A stretch of 64,000 nucleotides of DNA, taken from NCBI RefSeq assembly GCF_021502675.1, contig NZ_JAKFHA010000004.1, positions 180,565-244,564 on the forward strand, written 5' to 3'. The notes under the pieces were generated by a model. That model was not told the origin of the DNA and did not search any database. It saw nothing but the letters and a program-made list of their open reading frames with translations. Below are positions 57,431 through 64,000 of this stretch, piece after piece. The stretch is from Yinghuangia soli. Its GTDB lineage: Bacteria; Actinomycetota; Actinomycetes; Streptomycetales; Streptomycetaceae. Both the position numbers and the translations under genes were made by a program. Numbering within the stretch: position 1 is the first letter of the stretch; each line of letters opens with the position of its first letter.

Positions 57431-60400
57431 ATGACTGATGCCGGACCCGCTGTGCCGTCCGACCCCGCGGCCGGGGCGCCGCATGTTGCCGAAGCGGGGG
57501 GTGGCCGGCTGATCGGGCGGGTGCACGCTGCCGGGTTGCTGCGCGCCGAGGTGGAGCGGGCTGCGGTGAGCCACGGCGGGCTGGTGCTGGTCACCGGCGA
57601 GGCCGGGATCGGGAAGACGACGCTGGTCACCGGGGCTGCGGACGAAGCGCGGCAGCGTGATGCGCTGGTGCTCGGCGGGTCGTGCTGGGACTCCGGCAAT
57701 GCGCCCGGCTACTGGCCTTGGGTGCAGGTGCTGCGGGCGTTGCGCCGGGCGTTGGGGGAGGCGGCGTGGCGGGGACTGGCCGATCCGTTGGGGCCCAGTC
57801 TGGGAGTGCTGGCGGGGGACGCGGTCCCGGTCGCCGAGGCGGAGGAGGCGGGCAAGCCGCAGGAGGACGCGCCGGATGCCTTCCAGATCTACGACGCGGT
57901 CACCACGCTGCTCGTCTCGGCGTCGCAGGACCGGCCGCTCGTGGTGGTCCTGGACGATCTGCACTGGGCGGACAGCGCGTCGCTGCGGCTGCTGGAGTTC
58001 GCCGCCCGGCATGCCTGGTTCGAGCGCATCCTGCTGATCGGCACGTACCGGGATGTCGAGGCCGAGTCGCCCGGGCATCCGCTGCGGCCGCTGATCCTGC
58101 CGCTGCTGGCCAAGGCCACGAGCGTGACGCTGACCGGGCTCGAACAGGCGGAAGTGGGCGCGCTGATGGCGCGTACCGCGGGGCGTATGCCCGATGCCGC
58201 GCTGGTCGCCGAGGTGCACCGGCGTACCGGCGGCAATCCGTTCTTCGTCGAGCAGACCGCCCGGCTGTGGGCGGGCGGCGGCGACGTCTCGGCGATCGCG
58301 CCCGGGGTCCGCGAGGCGGTACGCCGCCGGCTCGAACTGCTGCCCGCGCAGGTCGGCGACCTGCTGGCCACCGCGGCCGTGCTCGGCCGGGTGTTCGACC
58401 GGGGAATGCTCGCCGCCACCGCAGGCGCGCCCGTGCCGCACGTGGACCGCCTGCTCGACCATGCGGTGTCCGCGCGGCTGGTCGCCGGAGTCCGCGCCGG
58501 AACCGGGGCGTCCGAAGGCGGCACGCGCCCGGCCGGGCGCTTCGAGTTCACCCACGACCTGGTCCGCGAGACCTTGTACGAGGGGCTCGGGGAGGACGAG
58601 GTACGCCGCCGCCACGCCGCTGCCGTACGCGCCCACCGCATCGCACCGGACCGCCGCGGGGCCCGCCAGGTCCCCGCCGACGTGGCCCGGCACGCGTATC
58701 TCGCGGGCCGTGAACTCCCCGCCGAGGAAGCCCTCGACCTGCTCGTCGACGCCGCCCGCGCCGCGGAAGGGCGGCTGGCCTTCGAGGAGGCGGCCGGACA
58801 CCTGCGCCGCGCCGGAGAGGCCGCCGAACGGCTCGGCGACGCGCGGCGCCGGACCGTGGTCGTGCTCAGCCTCGGCGACACCCTGCGGCACAACGGCGCG
58901 CCGGACGCCTGGACCCACCTGCAGTCGGCCGCCGAGCAGGCCCGGGCGATCGGCGACCCCGAACTCCTGGCGCGGGTCGCGCTGACCCTCTACCGCGACC
59001 CGTCGACGACCCGCGCCGACTACATCCTCGAACTCCTGCGCGATGCGCACCGGGCGCTGATCGGCCGCGGCGACCCGGCCGCCGACGGGCTCGCCGCCGA
59101 CCGCATCGCGCGCGAACTCGCGGTCCGCTTCGCGGTCCTGGCCCGCCGCGAGGAGGACGACGAGGCGCTGGGGTTCAGCCTCTGGGCCACCCACGACACG
59201 ATCTGGGGACCCGGCAGCGCCGCCGAACGCCTGCCGCTCACCGACGAGATGATCGCCGTCGCACGCCGCATGGGCGACGTCGAGATGGAACTGCACGCCT
59301 CGTCCATGCGCTGGGTCGCCCTGCTGGAGAACGGCGACCCGGCCTACCACGAGCAGTTCCGGTCGTTCGTGGCCGACGCCGAACGCGTCGGCCAGCCCCG
59401 ATTCCTCATGGGCGCGGCCATCGACAGCAGCCTCATCGCGGCACTGACCGGCCGGTTCCCGGAGGCCGAGCAGCATTTCGACGACGCCCTCGGCGAACTG
59501 GAGCAGGCCGACCACGGCCCCTACCAGCACATGCCCGCGCACATGCGCTGGTCGCTGCTCTTCCAGCAGGGACGCTACGACGAACTCGATGCACTGCATC
59601 GCGAGTTGGTGGCCGCGGACCATCACCACACCCGCCTGCTGGCCGCGCTGGACGACGTCGAGCGCGGCCGCACCGGCGAAGCGCTGCGCTACCTGCACCG
59701 GATGATCGACGCGTCCGGCGGCGGCGAGGTGGTCGGCAGCCCCTACGCGCCGCTGTGGCTGCGCTTCCAGGCCGTCGCCGCGGCCGCGTCCGGCGACCCC
59801 GGCCTGTGCGAGCGCGCCCGGCGGGAGATCGCCCCGTACCGCGACCAGTGGACCGTGTCGCTGTACGGCTGCGACATCAGCGGTCCGATGGTCCTGTGGG
59901 CCGCGGTCGTCGAGGCCGGCCAGGAGCGCTGGGACGCGGCCGTGGACGGCTTCACCGCCGCCGTCGCGGCCGCCGACGCGCTGCGCGCCCGGCCGTGGGC
60001 GGTCCAGGCGCTGGTACGCCTCGCCGAGGCGCTCGCCGCGCGGGGCGGCCCCGGGGATGCCGCCGCGGCCGAAGAGGCCCTGCGGCGCGCCGAGTCCGAG
60101 GCGCGCGAGATCGGCATGCAGCAGGTGCCCGCATGGGCCGGGCAGGTACGCGGGACGCTCGCGGGCCGCACGGGCGATGCGCCGGCGTCGCACGGCGGGG
60201 CGGGCAACGGGACGGCGCACGGAAGCGAGCCGTACGACGGAGCATCAGGGCCGACCGGATCCGCGGCGCCCGCCCGGCCGGCACCGCAGGCCGCCCCGGC
60301 GCCGCGCGGCGTCCAGGAGTCCGGCACGCCGCGCACCGACACCGCCCGCTTCCGCCTGGACGGCCCGGTCTGGCAGCTGACGTACGCCGGCACGACCGTG

Positions 60401-60886
60401 CACATGCCGGACGCCAAGGGCCTGCGCGACCTCCACCACCTGCTCGGCCGCCCCGGCACCGAGGTCCCCGCCGTACGGCTGCTGAACCCGGCCGGCGGCG
60501 ACGTCGTGGTCGCCGCGCGCGGCATGGGCGGCGACGCGGTCCTCGACGAGGCCGCCAAGGCCGCCTACAAGCGCCGCCTGGCCCGGCTCGACGACGAGAT
60601 CGACCGGGCCGCGGAGCTGGGCGACGATGCGAAGGCCGCCGCCTACGACGCCGAACGTGCCGCCCTGCTCGACGAGTTGCGTGCCGCCGCCGGACTGGGC
60701 GGCCGGGCGCGGCGGCTCGGCGACGAGGCCGAACGCGCCCGCAAGACCGTCACCGCGCGCATCAAGGACACGCTGCGCCGCATGGACGCCGTGCACCCGG
60801 CACTCGCCGCCCACCTGCGCGCCACCGTGGCCACCGGATCGTCCTGCACGTACCGCGACGACGGCACGACGGCCTGGCGGCTGTAG
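57431..60886 (+). CDS. Large STAND-type ATPase regulator
   Basis: A 1151-residue AAA/STAND ATPase resembling MalT-like and adenylate-cyclase-associated ATPases. Walker A is GEAGIGKTT (about 55-63), Walker B is VVVLDDLHWAD (about 172-182), followed by NB-ARC-like GTYRD and a winged-helix. A long alpha-solenoid of TPR-like helices occupies about 400-900. After a Gly/Ala/Pro linker the C-terminal 190 residues form a separate helical domain (WQLTYAGTTVHMPDAKGLRDL ..., AAYKRRLARLDDEID ..., VTARIKDTLRRM). No LuxR-type HTH is present. The start is uncertain: ATG 57431 or GTG 57389. Confidence 0.8.
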   Translation: MTDAGPAVPSDPAAGAPHVAEAGGGRLIGRVHAAGLLRAEVERAAVSHGGLVLVTGEAGIGKTTLVTGAADEARQRDALVLGGSCWDSGNAPGYWPWVQVLRALRRALGEAAWRGLADPLGPSLGVLAGDAVPVAEAEEAGKPQEDAPDAFQIYDAVTTLLVSASQDRPLVVVLDDLHWADSASLRLLEFAARHAWFERILLIGTYRDVEAESPGHPLRPLILPLLAKATSVTLTGLEQAEVGALMARTAGRMPDAALVAEVHRRTGGNPFFVEQTARLWAGGGDVSAIAPGVREAVRRRLELLPAQVGDLLATAAVLGRVFDRGMLAATAGAPVPHVDRLLDHAVSARLVAGVRAGTGASEGGTRPAGRFEFTHDLVRETLYEGLGEDEVRRRHAAAVRAHRIAPDRRGARQVPADVARHAYLAGRELPAEEALDLLVDAARAAEGRLAFEEAAGHLRRAGEAAERLGDARRRTVVVLSLGDTLRHNGAPDAWTHLQSAAEQARAIGDPELLARVALTLYRDPSTTRADYILELLRDAHRALIGRGDPAADGLAADRIARELAVRFAVLARREEDDEALGFSLWATHDTIWGPGSAAERLPLTDEMIAVARRMGDVEMELHASSMRWVALLENGDPAYHEQFRSFVADAERVGQPRFLMGAAIDSSLIAALTGRFPEAEQHFDDALGELEQADHGPYQHMPAHMRWSLLFQQGRYDELDALHRELVAADHHHTRLLAALDDVERGRTGEALRYLHRMIDASGGGEVVGSPYAPLWLRFQAVAAAASGDPGLCERARREIAPYRDQWTVSLYGCDISGPMVLWAAVVEAGQERWDAAVDGFTAAVAAADALRARPWAVQALVRLAEALAARGGPGDAAAAEEALRRAESEAREIGMQQVPAWAGQVRGTLAGRTGDAPASHGGAGNGTAHGSEPYDGASGPTGSAAPARPAPQAAPAPRGVQESGTPRTDTARFRLDGPVWQLTYAGTTVHMPDAKGLRDLHHLLGRPGTEVPAVRLLNPAGGDVVVAARGMGGDAVLDEAAKAAYKRRLARLDDEIDRAAELGDDAKAAAYDAERAALLDELRAAAGLGGRARRLGDEAERARKTVTARIKDTLRRMDAVHPALAAHLRATVATGSSCTYRDDGTTAWRL

Positions 60887-60907
60887 CCGCCGGCCGTCGT
60901 GCCGTCG
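60859..60907 (+). terminator. Long hairpin across the STAND ATPase stop codon
   Basis: A 16-bp arm (60859-60874) pairs with 60892-60907. Inside it GGCGGC (60876-60881) pairs with GCCGCC (60886-60891), leaving a TGTA loop and one bulged T. The stop codon TAG is in the loop and stem. Confidence 0.78.
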
Positions 60908-60928
60908 CCGATGCGCTTGGGGATACTG

Positions 60929-61837
60929 CTACTTGCGGTTGTAGAGCCGCAACGGCAGCGGTACGAAGACCGCCACCAACGCGGCGGAGAACACCAGCAC
61001 CCACACGGTCTCGGTGGTCGCGAAGTCGCCGTCCATCAGGTCGCGCACCGCGCTCACCAGGTGGGTGATCGGGTTGACGTCGACGAACGCCTGCAGCCAG
61101 CCCGGCATCGTCTTCGGGTCGACGAAGACGTTGCTCAGGAAGGTCAGCGGGAACAGCACCATCATGCTGACCCCCATGACCGACTTCTCGCTGCGCAGCA
61201 GCAGGCCGAACATGGTCCACACCCACGAGAACGCGAACGAGAAGACCACCAGCAGCGCGACGCCGGCCAGCACGCCCGGGACCCCGCCGTCCGGCCGGAA
61301 GCCCAGGATCAGGCCGACCGTGATGATCACCGTGGAGGCCAGCACGTAGCGCAGCAGGTCGCCGAGGATCATGCCGACCAGCGCCGCGGGCCGCCAGATC
61401 GGCAGCGTGCGGAACCGGTCGAACACGCCCCGCTCGATGTCGTTGTTCAGCGAGACGCCGGTGTACATCGTGATCATCACGATGCTCTGCACCAGGATGC
61501 CCGGGATCACGAACTGCACGTACGCGTCCGTCGACCCGGCGATCGCGCCGCCGAACAGGTACGTGAACATCAGCGTCATCATGATCGGGAACGCGGTCAC
61601 GTCGAACAGCTGCTCGGGCACGTGCTTGATCTTCAGCATCGCGCGCCAGCCGAACGTCAGCGACGCGGACAGCGGGCCCGGCTTGGGCGGCCGGTGGTGC
61701 GAGACGAAAACCGCGGCCAGGTCTTCCGCGACGACCGGCGCGAGCACCTCGGAGCCCGGGTCGGCCGCGGCCTTGCCGTTCCGCTCGCCCCGGCCCTTCT
61801 CGAGGTCCTTCGGGTCCTGCGTGGCGACGGTGGTCAT
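60929..61837 (-). CDS. ABC-2 transporter permease (DrrB-like)
   Basis: A 302-residue membrane protein of the ABC-2 type with a 60-residue cytoplasmic N-terminus and about six spans. DrrB-like features: [46 protein letters not shown], and [14 protein letters not shown]. The ATG 61837 overlaps the stop of the ATPase gene (ATGA), and AAGGAG is 8 nt upstream. With the ATPase it should form an exporter of drugs or a secondary metabolite; the substrate is unknown. Confidence 0.9.
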   Translation of the reverse strand: MTTVATQDPKDLEKGRGERNGKAAADPGSEVLAPVVAEDLAAVFVSHHRPPKPGPLSASLTFGWRAMLKIKHVPEQLFDVTAFPIMMTLMFTYLFGGAIAGSTDAYVQFVIPGILVQSIVMITMYTGVSLNNDIERGVFDRFRTLPIWRPAALVGMILGDLLRYVLASTVIITVGLILGFRPDGGVPGVLAGVALLVVFSFAFSWVWTMFGLLLRSEKSVMGVSMMVLFPLTFLSNVFVDPKTMPGWLQAFVDVNPITHLVSAVRDLMDGDFATTETVWVLVFSAALVAVFVPLPLRLYNRK

Positions 61838-62958
61838 GCTGCCGACTCCTTCGAGATCGCGTCGTGCTGCTCGTCGGTGGACGCCGCTTCGGAAGCGGCC
61901 GGGGATGCGGATGCGGCGCTGCCCGCCGCGAGTTCCGCCGAGGACCCTGCGGACTCTGCGGACTCTGCGGACCCTGCGGACGTCGAGGACGCCGAGGACT
62001 CGGTCAGCGCCATGAACACCTCGTCGAGGCTCGGCTGGCCGAGCGAGAAGTCGTCGACCACGATGCCCGCGCGGGCCAGCTCGCCGAGCGCCCGGGCGGC
62101 GTCCTCGGCGGCGCCCAGGTCGGTGCCGTGCCCCGGGATGGCCGCGGTGAGCGCCACCGGGTCGGTGCCGGTCTGCACCGCGCTGCCCAGCACCTTGCCG
62201 AGCAGCCGCTCGGCGTCCGGCCGCTGCGCGGCGTCGCGCAGCCGGATGTGGATCGACCCGGCGCCCACCGACGACTTGAGCTCGCCCGGAGTGCCCTCGG
62301 CGATGACCTTCCCGTGGTCGATCACCGCGATACGGGAGGCCAGCCGGTCCGCTTCCTCCAGGTACTGCGTGGTGAGCAGCACGGTGGTGCCCTGCGCGAC
62401 CACCGCCCGCACGATGTCCCACACCTGGTTGCGGCTGCGCGGGTCCAGGCCCGTCGTCGGCTCGTCCAGGAACAGCAGGTCGGGGGTGTTGAGGATGCTC
62501 GCCGCGATGTCGATGCGCCGCCGCATGCCGCCCGAGTACGTCTTGACCTGCCGGGCCGCCGCCTTGTCGAGCCCGAACGCGGCCATCAGCTCGCCGGCCC
62601 GGGAGCGCGCGAAGCTCTTCGTGTGGCCGAGCAGGCGGCCCAGCAGCACCAGGTTCTCGGTGCCCGTCAGGTCCTCGTCGACGGATGCGTACTGGCCGGT
62701 CAGGCTGACCCGGCTGCGGACGGCATCGGCATCCCGCAGCACCGATTTACCGAACACGTACGCCTCGCCGCCGTCCGGGCGCAGCAACGTCGCGAGCATC
62801 TTGACCGCAGTGGTCTTGCCGGCCCCGTTGGGTCCCAGCACGCCGTACACGGTTCCGGCCGGGACACGCAGGTCGATGCCGTCGACGGCGCGGTTGGTGC
62901 CGAAGACCTTCACCAGCCCGTGGGTCTCGATGGCCAAGCCGGTCGGATCGATGGTCAT
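61834..62958 (-). CDS. ABC transporter ATP-binding protein (DrrA-like)
   Basis: A 374-residue ATPase of the DrrA class. Walker [10 protein letters not shown] (about 43-51), signature [10 protein letters not shown], Walker B LLFLDEP, and a C-terminal Ala/Ser/Glu-rich extension with SAESAES repeats that is not part of the ATPase fold. GAGGAAAG precedes ATG 62958. Co-transcribed with the permease. Confidence 0.93.
   Translation of the reverse strand: MTIDPTGLAIETHGLVKVFGTNRAVDGIDLRVPAGTVYGVLGPNGAGKTTAVKMLATLLRPDGGEAYVFGKSVLRDADAVRSRVSLTGQYASVDEDLTGTENLVLLGRLLGHTKSFARSRAGELMAAFGLDKAAARQVKTYSGGMRRRIDIAASILNTPDLLFLDEPTTGLDPRSRNQVWDIVRAVVAQGTTVLLTTQYLEEADRLASRIAVIDHGKVIAEGTPGELKSSVGAGSIHIRLRDAAQRPDAERLLGKVLGSAVQTGTDPVALTAAIPGHGTDLGAAEDAARALGELARAGIVVDDFSLGQPSLDEVFMALTESSASSTSAGSAESAESAGSSAELAAGSAASASPAASEAASTDEQHDAISKESAA
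61943..61978. repeat. Four 9-bp tandem repeats in the ATPase C-terminus
   Basis: GAC(C/T)CTGCG repeats in phase at 61943, 61952, 61961 and 61970. The repeat is in frame and encodes alternating Ser/Ala/Glu/Gly, so length changes by slippage would not disturb the frame. Confidence 0.7.
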
Positions 62959-63091
62959 GGTCTTTCCTCTTCGGGTCTCGAGTACGGGGCCTTGCCGATT
63001 TAGACGGCGGCAGTCGGCAGAACTCATCGGTGCGGCGCAAACGACGGCGGAGCAAGCCGGAGTAAAGGGGGGCGGGGATGCGGGGGAGAGG

Positions 63092-63649
63092 TCAGGCGAC
63101 ATAGGGCCGGCTCGCCCGGGCCTCGCGCAGCGCCAGCCCCCACCAGGTGAGCTGGTCCAGCAGGGCGTCGGCGTCCTGCGCATCCGGGACGGTCTCGGCG
63201 GCCAGGTCCAGCGCCACCGCGTCGCGCATCGTGACGGTGTGGAGTTCGGCGAAGACCTGCCGCAAGTGCTCGACGGCATACAGTCCTCGGGCCTTATAAC
63301 CGTAGGACACGAAGCCGACAGGCTTGGTCCGCCACTCTTCGTACGCGTAGTCGACCGCCTGCTTGAGCGACGCCGGATAGCTGCGGTTGTACTCGGGCGT
63401 CACCACCACGTACGCCTCGGCGTCGGCGACCGCCGCGCAGAAACCGGCCATGTCGGCGGTCGGCCGCTCCGGGTACCGGGCCGGGAACGCGAAGTCGGCC
63501 AGGTCGATCACGGTCGGTGCGAGACCGGCCCGTCCGGCGGCGTGCTCCGCGAACCAGCCGGCCACCTTGTCGCCGGTCCGGCCCTCGCGGGTGCTGCCCA
63601 CGATCACCGCCAGGCGCAGTGCGGCGCCCTGCTCCTGTCCTTCGTGCAT
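63092..63649 (-). CDS. NADPH-dependent FMN reductase-family protein
   Basis: A 185-residue flavodoxin-fold reductase. The FMN site reads [16 protein letters not shown], and [19 protein letters not shown] is the family signature of azoreductase/chromate-reductase-like proteins. It reduces FMN-linked quinones or dyes with NAD(P)H; the natural substrate is unknown. ATG 63649 has GAGGAGG 6-7 nt upstream. It is divergent from the riboswitch-controlled gene beyond the window. Confidence 0.88.
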   Translation of the reverse strand: MHEGQEQGAALRLAVIVGSTREGRTGDKVAGWFAEHAAGRAGLAPTVIDLADFAFPARYPERPTADMAGFCAAVADAEAYVVVTPEYNRSYPASLKQAVDYAYEEWRTKPVGFVSYGYKARGLYAVEHLRQVFAELHTVTMRDAVALDLAAETVPDAQDADALLDQLTWWGLALREARASRPYVA

Positions 63650-63774
63650 TGCGGCCTCCTCGCCTGCTGCGTCCGATGCGGTCGTACAGAAGGCGCGAGA
63701 TGCGGCCGCGCGGCCGCCAGATCCGATCTGGCGGCCGTCTCGCGGACGGCCGGAAATCGGCCCTGGGGATCTTG

Positions 63775-63805
63775 TTGCCCGGTCCCAGGCGGGCACTGGT
63801 AGCTT
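63775..63805 (+). promoter_or_regulatory. Possible promoter of the glycine-riboswitch transcript
   Basis: TTGCCC (63775-63780) and TAGCTT (63800-63805) are separated by 19 nt, slightly long for a sigma-70 promoter. TAGCTT fits TANNNT and lies about 20 nt before the first aptamer. Confidence 0.4.
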
Positions 63806-63825
63806 TGAGGCTGCACCAACGACCA

Positions 63826-64000
63826 CGCGGGAGAGTCCCGGACCTGATCCGGGCGCCGAAGGAGCAACCCCTCCCCGGAATCTCTCAGGCACCCGTACCG
63901 CGCGGCCATGGGCACTCTGGAAAGCAGTTCCGTGCACGACGGCGGGACTCACCGACGGTGAAAGCCCCGGCCGCGACGATGCGGCGCGGGGTGAAGCTCT
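63826..64000 (+). ncRNA. Tandem glycine riboswitch (second aptamer cut by the window end)
   Basis: The first aptamer has the family core: GGGAGAG, GCGCCGAAGGAGCAA and AATCTCTCAGGCA, followed by ACTCTGGAAAGCAG. The second starts with CACCGACGGTGAAAGCC and runs into GAAGCTCT, where the conserved CTCTCAGG would be completed beyond position 64000. Two aptamers in series is the cooperative glycine-sensing arrangement that usually lies before gcvT, gcvP or glycine-transport genes. The controlled gene starts beyond the right edge. Confidence 0.92.

Noticed and set aside
57248-60220. Extension of the exonuclease-BRCT-TerD frame far upstream of 57247
   Set aside because: The extra part lies opposite the STAND ATPase, has no domain, and a leaderless promoter (TAGCGT) and the exonuclease core mark the true start.

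Overview
The window is very GC-rich DNA with dense, mostly leaderless or GGAGG-led genes and strong G/C at third codon positions. It carries several actinobacterial markers: a WhiB protein, an LLM-class (F420-type) oxidoreductase, mycothiol-dependent isomerase-like enzymes, and the gcvH / FHA / MerR / bifunctional-nuclease / MerR block known from mycobacteria and streptomycetes. I read it as the chromosome of a Streptomyces-like actinobacterium; genus cannot be decided from this sequence. I saw no rRNA, tRNA, CRISPR array or insertion sequence.

Layout. 0-6 kb: a transmembrane Ser/Thr kinase divergent from a MoxR-type ATPase plus VWA/metallopeptidase pair and a phosphoribosyltransferase. 6-11.6 kb: WhiB regulator, a lipoprotein, a lipid-anchored penicillin-binding protein, HEAT-like and small unknown proteins. 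11.7-20.7 kb: a HEAT-repeat gene, then a three-gene operon encoding a condensin-like complex (kleisin/MukF-like, MukE-like winged helix, 1529-residue SMC-like ATPase). It resembles MukBEF/MksBEF/Wadjet, but no JetD/MksG nuclease is present. 20.7-28.4 kb: YndJ-like membrane protein under twin palindromic operators, secreted esterase, NTF2-like protein, two tandem serpins and two tandem mycothiol-dependent isomerase-like enzymes, sugar isomerase. 28.6-38.6 kb: LLM oxidoreductase, a broken FtsX-domain gene, GNAT, NAD(P)-binding protein, an acyl-CoA/thiolase/DUF35/diiron oxygenase group with acetoacetyl-CoA synthetase, and a frameshifted RibD-like reductase.

38.7-51.4 kb is a conserved housekeeping block: GT87 mannosyltransferase, CDP-alcohol phosphatidyltransferase, mannose-1-phosphate guanylyltransferase fused to a degenerate phosphomannomutase, two DUF881 proteins around a small basic protein, gcvH, FHA, ftsR-type MerR, bifunctional nuclease, second MerR, SanA/YdcF protein. 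51.4-64 kb: DNA polymerase IV, DinB-fold protein, a DEDDh exonuclease-BRCT-TerD fusion, a large STAND ATPase, a DrrAB-type ABC exporter, FMN reductase, and a tandem glycine riboswitch running off the right edge, presumably upstream of another glycine-cleavage gene.

The most interesting points are the nuclease-less condensin-like operon, the tandem serpins with diverged reactive-centre loops, the exonuclease-BRCT-TerD fusion, the duplicated zincin domain in the VWA protein, and a set of strong palindromic operators with no recognisable TetR/MarR regulator encoded in the window. Two apparent single-base frameshifts in G/C homopolymers could be sequence errors or real pseudogenes.
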